Assembly (NCBI GenBank): GCA_016197205.1 | Contig: JACPWG010000141.1 | Coordinates: 46,306-110,305, forward strand | Length of the DNA: 64,000 nt | From: Planctomycetota bacterium | Lineage (GTDB): Bacteria > Planctomycetota > MHYJ01 > WSZJ01 > JACPWG01 | Direction: 5' to 3' | In this document: piece by piece, positions 25,661 to 35,000 of the stretch | Layout: each line of letters begins with the position of its first letter | Numbering within the stretch: the first letter of the stretch is position 1 | Position numbers and translations under genes: made by a program | Notes under the pieces: model-generated | The model's input: the letters and a program-made list of their open reading frames with translations, nothing else | What the model was told of the DNA's origin: nothing | Databases searched by the model: none

Positions 25661-26139
25661 CGCGCGGGGCTCGCTAGCCGCTGAAGTGCCGCTGAATTTG
25701 ACGACGCGGGGGAAAGATCAGGCAAGAAAGACGGAGACCCTGGAAACCAAGTAAAGAGTACCGACGAAGCACGAGCCACCGAAGACGCCGAACGATTTTT
25801 TTTCAAGAAGCCGAAGTGAAGCCAAGACCGAGCTCTCCGTGCGTTGCCAGAGATCATCGCCGGTAGAGGACTTTGGACTCGGCGCCCGGCCTCTGCGTCT
25901 CCGCGTCTCTGTGTAAGCGTCTCGCATTCGCCCCACGCGGCCGGGTCGATTTTTAAATTGCAAAAGGTCGAATTTCAAATCTTAGACTTCGCCCGCGTCC
26001 AGCTGGGACGCGGCCCCCTGATTCAGCCGGCTGCCGCCGTCGGTCGAGTTTAGCCTCCGTTCGGGTTGTTGTTTTTTTTCCAAGCGGTGGATTCGCCCTT
26101 TTCGGTGGCCAGGTCGCGGCCCGAAGAGTTCAGGATCGG
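25661..26139. repeat. Composite of three dispersed repeats
   Basis: In order: a GAGCCACCGAAGACGCCGAA copy near 25768-25790; an 8-bp-word stretch GCCTCTGCGTCTCCGCGTCT at 25886-25914, related to the palindrome at 7986; and the reverse-oriented second copy of the ~115-bp element (25970-26092). No gene is supported. Confidence 0.8.
25970..26092 (-). repeat. ~115-bp dispersed element, copy 2 (reverse)
   Basis: Reverse complement begins TTGGAAAAAAAACAACAACC and includes GAGGCTAAACTCGACCG, then a short palindromic CGCGTCCCAGCTGGACGCG, and ends near GATTTGAAATTCG. It aligns with 14053-14166. The palindrome is better preserved in this copy. Confidence 0.75.
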
Positions 26140-26145
26140 GTGAAC

Positions 26146-26742
26146 ATGTCCTCCTCCTCCCCCGCCGGCCCCGCGAAGATCGCGGCGGCCGCAGGCCTTT
26201 TGGTGCTGGGCCTCGCCCTGTCCGCGGTTGCAGGCTGGCGTGGCTACGCGCGCATGACGGCGTGGGTGACCGGGCTCGCACGCGTCGTCGGGCCGGGGCG
26301 CGCCGAAGTCACGCTCGCCAGGGCCGGCACGTACACCATCTACTACGAGTGGGCATCGACCCTCGGAGGGAGGACGGTTCGCGGCCCCTTCGAGCCCCCC
26401 CCGCTCCGCTGTTCCTTGACCTCGAAGGCAACCGGTCAGGAGGTCCGACTCGAGGCCCCGTCCAGCAAGGTCACCTACGAGTTTTCGTGCGCCGGGCGCA
26501 ACCTGTTCGACTTCACCGTCGACCAGCCCGGGGTCTACCTCCTCGAGTCTTCCTTGACCGGCGCTGGAGGGCCTTCCGAGGTGGTGCTCGCCGTGGGAGA
26601 GGGCTTTGGCGAACGGCTCGGCGGATTCCTGGGCGGCATTTTCTTTTCGATCTGCTGCACGTTCGCGAGCGCGCTCCCCGTCTCGATCCTTCTCTTCCTG
26701 ACCTTTTTCCGCAAGCCCGGTCAAGCCGGGAAGAGCAGGTAA
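26146..26742 (+). CDS. Small two-helix membrane protein, unknown function
   Basis: I do not recognise the family. About 198 residues: an N-terminal transmembrane helix (about 11-31), an extracytoplasmic beta-rich domain (RAEVTLARAGTYTIYYEW, then VTYEFSCAGRNLFDFTVDQP; pattern of an immunoglobulin-like or jelly-roll fold), and a C-terminal transmembrane helix (about 165-188) with a short basic tail. The ATG at 26146 lies ten bases past AGGA; an in-frame GTG at 26140 would also work. The 3' end overlaps the convergent bshC by 22 bp. Confidence 0.7.
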   Translation: MSSSSPAGPAKIAAAAGLLVLGLALSAVAGWRGYARMTAWVTGLARVVGPGRAEVTLARAGTYTIYYEWASTLGGRTVRGPFEPPPLRCSLTSKATGQEVRLEAPSSKVTYEFSCAGRNLFDFTVDQPGVYLLESSLTGAGGPSEVVLAVGEGFGERLGGFLGGIFFSICCTFASALPVSILLFLTFFRKPGQAGKSR

Positions 26743-28385
26743 TGCTCAGGGGCAAAGGGGTCCCAGGCCGCGGCGAGGTCGGCCAGGAAGCCGGCGCCAT
26801 GCCGCGCGACATAGGGTAAACACCCGAGGACCCTCTCCTGCAACTCCCCGCCCGGAAGCAGGTGGGCGAGCGAACGCTCGACCCGCCGGGCGCCGATCCC
26901 CTCCGCCTCCAGCCACTGTTCACGCAGCCGCCGCTCCAGCTCTCGACCCGCGCGTACCAGCCGGTTCGCATCGGAGCGGCATCCCCGGTCCGGCGCCTCC
27001 CCCGTCCCCCCGCCCGCGGCCGGCGCCTCCGTTTCGCGTACCGACCGGAAGAGCCGCGCGAGCGAGTCCGCGACGTCGGCGCGAAAGCGCGAACACGCAG
27101 CCTCGAGCTCGGCCGGCTGCCGCCGCGCCTTCGCCGCGTCCCGCCACGCCTCGGGAACCAGGAGATACCCCTCCCCCACGCCCAGCTTCGCGGCGGCGCG
27201 CGCGACGCCCGGCTCCACGAGCGTGGCCGTCGCCCTCGGGACCAGGACGGGAGGGACGAGCCCGAAGGCCTCGTGCAGGCCCCGGAGCTGGCCGAGGTAG
27301 GCCAGTTCGTTCGGCCCGACGACCTGCGCGATCGTCGGGAAGAGGTACTCCTGGCAGGCGATGCGCAGCGCAACCCCCGCGGAGAGTCTTTCGGGCGTGT
27401 CCTCGACGAGAGCGAGGGCCCCGGCCCGCGAGAGACGGGCATCGGTGAGCGCGACGCGAAATCCGTCGCCGTCGGGCAGGAGGCGGGACCGCCCCCGGTC
27501 CGTGCGCAGGAAAAGGTCCGGCCGCGCGTCCGGACGGAGCGGCGGCTCGAACCCCAGGGCCGACCAGGCCTCGGCGCCGCGCGCGACGACGCCGGCACAG
27601 GGATGGGGGCGCGTCTCCAACTCCCGCGCGAACACCGGTCGAAGCAGGTCGCGAGCGAGGCGCGGCTCGAAGAGCACGAGCGGGTCTTCGGGCTCCTGGA
27701 AGAGCCGCGCGAAGAGCCGGGAGAAGGCCTCGGCGTGGGGCTTGCCGACGAGCGCGGCCTTGCGCACGGACCGGCTCGCGTCGGATTCGTGCCCCGCGTC
27801 GTCGCGAGCGCTCAGGTCGGCAAGCACCTCGCGGACCGCCTGCTCGAACGGTTCCGGGTCCGCAAGGTCCGCGACGGCAAAGCCGCGTTCCGCCCCGAGC
27901 GCGAGCGCTTTCCGGAGCCCGCCGTGGCGATCGAACCAGTGCGCGCGGCCGACTTCGTCCAAGTCGTGATCGTCGGAGTGATTCCAGAAGACGGCCACGA
28001 CCGGGCGACCGAGCCGTCCCCGCAGTCGCCGCGCGAGCGCGACGGCGGACGCCGCCTTGTACGCGGTGAAGAGCGGCCCGCCGAGCAGGCCGGGCTGCTG
28101 GCCCGTGACCACGGCCAGCGCGCCCGGTCTCGAAAGCGACTCGGCGGCGCGGAGCGCGGCCGGCGACGCCTCGAGCGCGCGGTTGTACTCGACGAGCCGC
28201 GCGGCCAGCTCCGCGCGGCGGGGCGGTTCCGGGATGCGGGCTGCGTGCGCTGCGAGCCCAGCCTCGGTGCTCGGGTACACTGCGTACCGAGGAGCGAGCC
28301 GCGGGTCGCCGGTGAGGTAGGCGCGGAGGGACTCGGGGTAGCGTGCCCCGACGCGGGCGAACGGGATGGAGGTCATCCGGCGCAT
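26721..28385 (-). CDS. bshC: Bacillithiol biosynthesis cysteine-adding enzyme BshC
   Basis: Putative last step of bacillithiol synthesis, ligating cysteine to glucosaminyl-malate. 554 residues, slightly longer than the ~540 of Firmicutes. Diagnostic motifs: VVTGQQPGLLGGPLFTAYK in the nucleotide-binding fold, VAVFWNHSDDHDLDEV, and the C-terminal coiled-coil part rich in Glu/Arg. BshA and BshB genes are not in the window. If they exist elsewhere, this organism uses bacillithiol as its low-molecular-weight thiol, as several non-Firmicute phyla do. The start is ATG 28385 or the ATG three codons on; neither has a strong ribosome site. Confidence 0.9.
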   Translation of the reverse strand: MRRMTSIPFARVGARYPESLRAYLTGDPRLAPRYAVYPSTEAGLAAHAARIPEPPRRAELAARLVEYNRALEASPAALRAAESLSRPGALAVVTGQQPGLLGGPLFTAYKAASAVALARRLRGRLGRPVVAVFWNHSDDHDLDEVGRAHWFDRHGGLRKALALGAERGFAVADLADPEPFEQAVREVLADLSARDDAGHESDASRSVRKAALVGKPHAEAFSRLFARLFQEPEDPLVLFEPRLARDLLRPVFARELETRPHPCAGVVARGAEAWSALGFEPPLRPDARPDLFLRTDRGRSRLLPDGDGFRVALTDARLSRAGALALVEDTPERLSAGVALRIACQEYLFPTIAQVVGPNELAYLGQLRGLHEAFGLVPPVLVPRATATLVEPGVARAAAKLGVGEGYLLVPEAWRDAAKARRQPAELEAACSRFRADVADSLARLFRSVRETEAPAAGGGTGEAPDRGCRSDANRLVRAGRELERRLREQWLEAEGIGARRVERSLAHLLPGGELQERVLGCLPYVARHGAGFLADLAAAWDPFAPEHYLLFPA

Positions 28386-28834
28386 CGACGCGTCCCGTCA
28401 CGGCCGGGTTTCGAGTGAGGTTTGGGGCCCGCAAAGGCATCACTCATGGATCGGCACGATCATCGGAGGGAAGAGGCGATGGTGGTGCAGGCCTTCCGGC
28501 CCGCACAGACCGGCGTGAGTCCCTGACTTGTTCCCTTGCGGGCCCTCTCGTGGCCCGTTGACGAAGTCCAGTCACGATGCCTGGGGGCGCGGGCCTCCGG
28601 CCCGCGCGAACGGCCGCATGGGTTACGACCCGCCGTCGCAGAGTTGACGGCTGTGTCCGAAGTTCGGCAACGGGCCACTAGAGCCGGGCGTGTACCGCGA
28701 GCGAATGGGCCCTTGCGCACGGCACCGGCTGGGATCGCCGACGGCTCGCAGGACCGAATCCGGGGGAGACGAAGGGCGCGCCGAGACCGCTCCCTCACGG
28801 TCGCGGTTCCGTGTCCGGTCGCGGCCGGGCGGGC
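28386..28834. repeat. Intergenic region made of three dispersed repeats
   Basis: A REP-like hairpin (GTGCAGGCC TTCC GGCCCGCAC, about 28484-28505), a CCTGGGGGCGCGGG palindrome (28580-28608) and a GACCGCTCCCTCACGGTCGC copy (28781-28810). No gene is supported. Confidence 0.75.
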
Positions 28835-30361
28835 CTACTTCGGGGCGGCGGACCCGAGCGCCTGCAGGGCCATGGCGGTCGCGAGGATGGGGTCGTTCTC
28901 CCCCATGATGTTCACGTCGTTCCGCCAGTACCCCTCCTCTGCCTGGACGCCGCACAGGTGGTCGAGGATGGCCGGCCGCCACTTCGTCGTTTGGCCGATC
29001 CCGACCGGCAGTTCTTCCTCGCCGTACGCGTCCAGTGCGTCCGAGGCTTCCATGCACCAATAGAACTTCAGGCCCACCCGGTAGTCCACGGCGGCGTTCG
29101 GGTCCATCCCCGGCACCCCGTCCGGCGTGAAGCCGCGCGCGAGCCAATAAAAGGCCGCCTGGACGCGCGGGGACTCGCGCGGCACGCCCAACCGCAAGAG
29201 CGAACGAAGGCCGTCCGCCGTCATCGTCCCATAGCTCCGGTAGGCGAGCGCCGCGGGCGTCGACTCCGGCAGCTCTCCGGCCTTGCTGTCGCGGGGCTGA
29301 AAAATAAAACCACCGTCCTGGTGGGGCCGGCGCAGCGCCTCCTCGTCCGACCAGTTCTGGCAGCGCTCGACCAGGTTTCGCGCGTTCTTCCAGACCGGGT
29401 TGTCCCCCGGCACCGAGGCCTCGCGCAGCGCGTGGATCACGAACGAGGCGAGCGACAGGTCGGCCCGCAAACGCGCCGTGCGCACTTCGTCATAGTAGCT
29501 CCAGCCGCCGTACGGCCAGTCGCTGGGTTTAAAGCTGTACTTTTCGGTGACCTGGCCCCCGAGCAGGTATTCGACCATGGAATCGATCGCCGCCTGGTAC
29601 TTCACCCGGTCGGCCTTGACCAGCACCCGGACGGCGCAGGAGGTCCCATAGTTGGCGAACTTCATCCCGTCCGTGGGTTCGAAGACGCCGCCCTTGGGCT
29701 GGCGTTTCGACAGGAGGTAGGCGATCCCCTTGTCGATTTGCGCCGCGTAGTCCGCCCGGGGCCTGGGGTGGGCAAGGAGACCGAGCAGCGCGAGCGCGGT
29801 GATGGACGGACTCGGCGAACCGGTCGTCCCGATGGACAGGGCGTGCGCGTGCGGCCACGCTCCGTTCCCGAGCTGTTGCGCGGCCAGCCACTTCGCGCCG
29901 ACCTCGACCGCGGTCGGGAAGGCGCGCGCCGCGTGCCGTCCCGCCGGCGGCGCGGTCCCGGGCGCCACGCCGACCTTGATCTGGATCGGCACTTCCTTTC
30001 CTTCGCGCCGCACGGTCCAGTTCAGCACTTGGCCCACCTTCACGGTCCGGATCCAGGCGCGAAATTCGTCCGGCTCCCGCACGGCCTCTCCCTCGCGCTT
30101 GACGAGGATGTCGCCGTCCTTGAGGCCGGCCGCCTCGGCTGGGGACCCGCTCGCCACCTGCTTCACCCGCAACTCGCGCGAATTGTCCGGCGAGGGGCCG
30201 AAGATCACACCGATCCACGGCCGCCCCTGCGGCGCCGGCACCGGACTCGCCGCTGCCGGTCCGGGAGGGGCGTCCTGGCCTCGCAGACAGGTGCAGAGAG
30301 CCGGCGCGAAAAGCACGGCCGCCACGAGCGACACGGCGAGGACGGTTCCGGAACGCCGCAT
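28835..30361 (-). CDS. Secreted PDZ plus alpha-toroid (prenyltransferase/squalene-oxidase-like repeat) protein
   Basis: A 508-residue exported protein of unknown substrate. Signal peptide about 1-28. PDZ domain about 45-132 (WIGVIFG, SGSPAEAAGLKDGDILVKREG). The rest is an alpha-alpha toroid with repeats such as GAWPHA, GGVFEPTDG, YGGWSYYDE and GGFIFQPRD, the pattern of the prenyltransferase/squalene-oxidase repeat proteins abundant in planctomycetes. No catalytic DxDD motif of squalene cyclases is seen, so enzymatic activity is not implied. GGAGGG lies six bases before the ATG at 30361. It follows the secreted protein ending at 30497 by about 135 bp on the same strand. Confidence 0.8.
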   Translation of the reverse strand: MRRSGTVLAVSLVAAVLFAPALCTCLRGQDAPPGPAAASPVPAPQGRPWIGVIFGPSPDNSRELRVKQVASGSPAEAAGLKDGDILVKREGEAVREPDEFRAWIRTVKVGQVLNWTVRREGKEVPIQIKVGVAPGTAPPAGRHAARAFPTAVEVGAKWLAAQQLGNGAWPHAHALSIGTTGSPSPSITALALLGLLAHPRPRADYAAQIDKGIAYLLSKRQPKGGVFEPTDGMKFANYGTSCAVRVLVKADRVKYQAAIDSMVEYLLGGQVTEKYSFKPSDWPYGGWSYYDEVRTARLRADLSLASFVIHALREASVPGDNPVWKNARNLVERCQNWSDEEALRRPHQDGGFIFQPRDSKAGELPESTPAALAYRSYGTMTADGLRSLLRLGVPRESPRVQAAFYWLARGFTPDGVPGMDPNAAVDYRVGLKFYWCMEASDALDAYGEEELPVGIGQTTKWRPAILDHLCGVQAEEGYWRNDVNIMGENDPILATAMALQALGSAAPK

Positions 30362-30496
30362 GAACACCCTCCAGTTGAGGACCTTTCGATCCGGCCGGGA
30401 GCCGCGGGGACCGTGCGCGCAGTGGCTTCTCCGCGGGTCCTCAGACCCTTGGCCTTCGCATGCCGCCGACACGACGTCCGCGCTCCTCACGCTCCC

Positions 30497-31975
30497 CTAC
30501 TTCGGCTCCTTCGGCTCGCCGATGGTCACGCGGAAGCTCTTCGCGATCGTGTCGAAATCCTTCTCGTACTTCGTCCAGTCCTCCGCGTAGGCCGTCCCGA
30601 TCACCGCATACGTGCGCTTGAAGCTGGGGCAGCAGAGCTCGTAGTTCCGCGTCTGGAATTTCACCTTGTTCACCTCCGCGCGGAAAAGCAGGTCGAAGCC
30701 GGGCCGCTGTCCCCCGGGGAACAGCTTGTCGCCGATGGCGAATTCCTTGAAGTTCACCTTCTGGTAGCCCGCCCACCGGTCGTGGGCCATCACCTCGACG
30801 AGCATCTTCAGGTCGTCCTTCCCCTCCGAGTCCGGGAAGTCCTTGATCTCGATCTGGATCCAGCCCCGGTTGGCGACGTTCGGGTCTTTCGCGTGGATCT
30901 TGAGGCGCACGATGGGGTCCGCGCTCTTTTCCTCGAAAACCCAATCGTCGTTCGGCTTGGAGACGACGAAGTGGGCGACCTTGCTCGAGTAGGTCTGGCC
31001 CTGGACGATCCCCTCCTCCGGCAGCCCCGGGTCCACCGGCTGCCAGACGACGTCCGGGAGGCCGAGCCCCACGTAGATCTTCGCGGCGGAGGAGAACAGG
31101 TGGGCCTCGACGGAATTCCGGTCGAAGAACTCCCCTTGCCCGCGCACTGCTTCGGGGATCTCCGTCCCCAGGTCCTTGCAGATGTCGCTCCAGTACGAGA
31201 AGTAGAGCTTCTCCAGCGACTGCGAAATGGTGACGAGATCCGCCTCCACGTCCGGGAGCGGGGAGGCGAACACGAGCTCCTGATACTCCTTCAGGGTCGC
31301 CTGCATCCCGCGCAGCGCCGGATACCAGAAGTCCATGGCGTATTGCCGCCAGCCCCCGAGGTATTTTTCGACTTCGGCCTCCGCCAGCTTCCCCTGGTTC
31401 TTCTCTTTTTTTTGCTCGATGGCCTTGAGGCAGTAGAGCGCGCGCTCGCTGGCCTGCAAGAAGAGCCGTCGAAACTCTTCCGTCATGGCCGCGAGCTTCT
31501 CCTTGACCGCCTTCAGATCCCGCTCCGCGTCGGCCGGGGAGCCGAGGAGCACCTCCTTCGAGTCGGAGGGCGGCGCGGTCCCGGCGCTCGCAAGCTTCTC
31601 CTGCGCGTCCTCCGGCTGGTCCGTGGCCCGGATCTCGGCGCGAAAGACGTACTTTCCCATCACGGGGTGTTTCTTGGCGACGTCGAACGCTACCTGGAAT
31701 TTCCCGCCCTTGATGGTTCCACGCGCGAAGGCGCCGGTCCGATCGGCGAAACGGACGCTGCCCAGGACGACCCAGTCGTCGGGCAGGGTCGATTCGCCCA
31801 CGAGCATGAACCGGTGGGCCTTGTCGTCATACTCGCCGTCCAGGACGGTCAATTGCTTGGCCGCGACCGCGGGCGCCGGCGGAGTCGCGGGGGCGTCCTT
31901 GTCCTGGGCCCGCGCAGGACCGGCGATCGAGAGCGCCCACACGGTGACCGCAATGCAGGGCAAGCAGGCGCGCAT
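30497..31975 (-). CDS. Exported protein of unknown function
   Basis: 492 residues, unrecognised family. A signal peptide is clear (MRACLPCIAVTVWALSIAGPARA|Q, cleavage near 23). The next region (about 40-125) is beta-rich, then an amphipathic, Lys/Glu-rich helical region (about 145-300), then a C-terminal region of about 150 residues with alternating strands (WIQIEIKDFPDSEGKDD, FAIGDKLFPGGQRPGFDL) and two adjacent Cys in NYELCCPSF. AGGAGG-type ribosome site just before the ATG. It lies between the PDZ-toroid gene and the LamG pseudopilin gene, all on one strand, so the three may be a surface-protein unit. Confidence 0.7.
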   Translation of the reverse strand: MRACLPCIAVTVWALSIAGPARAQDKDAPATPPAPAVAAKQLTVLDGEYDDKAHRFMLVGESTLPDDWVVLGSVRFADRTGAFARGTIKGGKFQVAFDVAKKHPVMGKYVFRAEIRATDQPEDAQEKLASAGTAPPSDSKEVLLGSPADAERDLKAVKEKLAAMTEEFRRLFLQASERALYCLKAIEQKKEKNQGKLAEAEVEKYLGGWRQYAMDFWYPALRGMQATLKEYQELVFASPLPDVEADLVTISQSLEKLYFSYWSDICKDLGTEIPEAVRGQGEFFDRNSVEAHLFSSAAKIYVGLGLPDVVWQPVDPGLPEEGIVQGQTYSSKVAHFVVSKPNDDWVFEEKSADPIVRLKIHAKDPNVANRGWIQIEIKDFPDSEGKDDLKMLVEVMAHDRWAGYQKVNFKEFAIGDKLFPGGQRPGFDLLFRAEVNKVKFQTRNYELCCPSFKRTYAVIGTAYAEDWTKYEKDFDTIAKSFRVTIGEPKEPK

Positions 31976-32008
31976 GTTTCCTCCCTTGCTTGGGGCTGAG
32001 TCGGAAGT

Positions 32009-35000
32009 CTACATTTCGTTGCGTTCGACCCACGCGAAACTCGTGAATTGCACCGGGCCGGCCTCCACGAACAGGGTCACGTCGTCCAGGAAGGGCGTGA
32101 CCGCGAGGGGGCTGAGGCCCGCGGGGTTTCGGAACTGGACACGATACCGGACGGCGCGAGGGTTGGTCACGTTGTCCAGCCCCGGCCCGAGATTGCCGTT
32201 GACGAAGTTCCAGCCCCCGCCGTCGACCGCGTTGAGGGAGATGGCGCGCGTGTCGTTGCGCATCGCCGTCGCCCCGCCCGCCCCTTGAAGGCCTGCGCCG
32301 AACAGGAGCCGGAGGTCCCCGGGCGTCAGGGCGCGATTGCGATAGCGGCGCGGGTAGGCGACGGTGTACAGGACGTGATTCACGCGCCCGCCCGGAACCG
32401 TGGCGAGGTCGTCCGGCGTGGTCGCCGGATTGCGGATCGCGCGGAAGGGGAACACGCCCTCCCAGACCGCATTGTTCATGGAGTAGCGGTCGAGCGAGCC
32501 GCCGCCCAGGTCTCCGTCCGCGTGCCGGAGCGTGTCGATGGTCGCGTTGGCGTAGCGGCGCAGCACGTTGTTGGCCTGGGTGCTCCAGTCCTGGCCGCGG
32601 ACCGGCATGCTGACGCTGGGAGTGAACGTGTAGCCCCCCACCTGAAAGCGCTCGGGCGTCACATCGAGCGTGACCAGGCGCATCCCGTTCACGACGCGGG
32701 CGGTCCCGTTCACGATCCGCCAGTTCGCGGGATCGTTGATCGCCTGGGCGGGGTCGTCGCGTCCGCCAGGCACCGGCGCACCGGTGACCGGGTCTAGCGA
32801 GGGATCGATGCTCGGATCAAAGCCGGGCACCGGTCCGTTGTAAATGGCGTCCCCGGACGATCCGCCGGTGCTCCGGACCTCCCGGAAGCTGTACCCAGTA
32901 AAAGGCCCCTGCTCGTCCACGTACAAGCGCTGCTCCGTGCCCTGCGTCCACGTGTGCACGATGCGGTGCCATTCGTTCGGATTCCAATTGGCGATCGAGA
33001 CCTCGATCTGGGTGATCGAGGAAGTGATGAAGTCGAGCGCCGGCGGCGGGCCATTCGCGATCCGCTCGCGGTCAGGCGACCCCCAGAAAAAACGCGTGCT
33101 GATGAGCCGCGTGCCGTAGCGTTCGACTTTCGCGGCGACGCCCCAGAATTGGCGAGGGAAGCCTTGCCGGGGCGGCACGTTGGCAAGCTGCTTCACCGTG
33201 TAGTAGAGCACCTCGTCCGAGCCCTCGGTGGGACGCGTGGCGAGCTTCACCCAGAACTCGATCGAGCCGCTCGCGCCGTTCGGCGCGGTCGGTTGATTGC
33301 GGGCCGTGACCTGGTAGGTCACCTCCTCCTCGCCGCCCCCGCCCAGGCCCCGCCGCCAGTTCAACAGCCCTTCCGGCGACAGGTCGCTCCCGGCCAGCAG
33401 CGAGCGCCCGCCGCCCGCCGTGTTGCTCCCTTCCTGCTTGCCGTTCTCGAGCAGGGAGGTGAAGTTCGCGTTCAGGCTGGAGTTGAACGGGTGGAGGAAG
33501 CGTTCCCCGCGGTTGGCATTGTCGAACTCGGTGCTCGCGGAGAGCTGCCCGTCGATCATGCCCGCGAGGAGGTTGCCCGCCGCGCCGATCGGTTGGCCCG
33601 CGACGGGCAGGGGACGCAGGTCGCCGGTGGAGTTGTCCCCCACGATGCGCGCCCCCCCGCCCGTGAGGGAGGGCTCGTTCACGGACTCGGGAAGGCTCCG
33701 CGTCTGATTGCGGATGAGGCCGGCGACGGAGCCGGTCACCAGGAAATCGCGCTGGGTCGTCTGCCGCGCCACGTCGTAGATCTTGCAGTTCGCGGACGCG
33801 ACCTTGCTCGCGAGGATCCGCTGCACGTTGCCGTCCCACTGGACCACGCGGCCCAGGGACTCGATCTCGTAGAAGCCCATCGAGCTGAAGCAGAATTCGG
33901 TCGTGCCGCCGTTGTCCAGCGAGGTATTCGAGCGGTAGCGGAGGTCGAGCTTGTCGACGTTGCGGGCCAGGCCTTCGTTGGAGTTGAACTTGTTCAACCT
34001 CGCGTTCGGATTCGCGTTGGCCAGCACGAGCGACTTCTGGTCGGCGGACACGCCCGCGGGGGGTGTCGCCTCTCCCGCGATGTAGGGCCCCGCGGTGAGC
34101 CACGCTTCGAACTCCGCCCACGTGCGGAACGGACCGGCCGGCCCGCTCCGCCGCTGGACGATGGCCTGCGCCAGGGCACGCGCGGTCGCTTGATTGATGG
34201 TTGCGAGGATCTGCTTTTCCCAGCGCACCGCGAACGAACCCATTTTCACGGGGACCACGTTGGTGGGTTCATTGGCCACCAGGAGGAAGAAGCCCTCGAG
34301 CCCCGTCATCGTCGCGGTGAGCACGGGTTCGGAGGCCGTGTTCAGATTGATGGGCGTGCGCGGCTGCGCGGCTACGGGATAGTCGTTCGCGGCGAGGATC
34401 GGAAACGTGAAGTTGGCCGGTCGCGCGCCGTTCAGCGGCGTGAATTGCGTCGGGTCCGCCCAGCCGTCGAAGGTCACGAAGTCCCGGAGGGCGGTGAAGC
34501 GGGAGAGGGCGTCGTTGGGAAAGGGGGTAGCGGGCGCGGGGGGAGAGGCGGGGAGCTGGGCCTGGATCGCGGCGAGGAGATCGGAATCCGAGCCGAAGCG
34601 ACGGCTCGGAAGCAGCGTCTGCCGAAAGCCGACGATCTGCACGCCCTGCCCGGCCACGGGGTCGTAGCCGCCGTTCAGTTGGGCCAGGGTCTGACCCACG
34701 ACGTTGAGCATGGTCCCCAGCTTTCGCTGGTCCGCGACGCTCGCCATGTCGTAGAGATTGAGGTTCAGTTTGCTCGCGCTGTCGCGGATCTTGAGGACGA
34801 TGTAGTCCCCGCCGGGCCTGGCCGTGCCGATGCCGGTCCAGAGCGGCGGATTCGAGGTCAGGAAATCAGCGGGCGCGTTGTTCGGCACGCGGGACCCCGG
34901 GAAACTCGGCGTGAAGGCGAACGTGTTTGGGAGACCGAGGGCCGCGTTGGAGAACCCGGCGACCTCGAGCGGGAACCCGATGGCAAGACGGGAGTCGACG

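Noticed and set aside
28460..28798. 112-codon minus-strand frame before bshC
   Set aside because: Lies wholly in dispersed repeats; the translation is the usual repeat peptide.
28811..31999. 1062-codon plus-strand open frame
   Set aside because: Antisense to two genes with signal peptides and domains; Arg/Val/Asp-rich translation without motifs.
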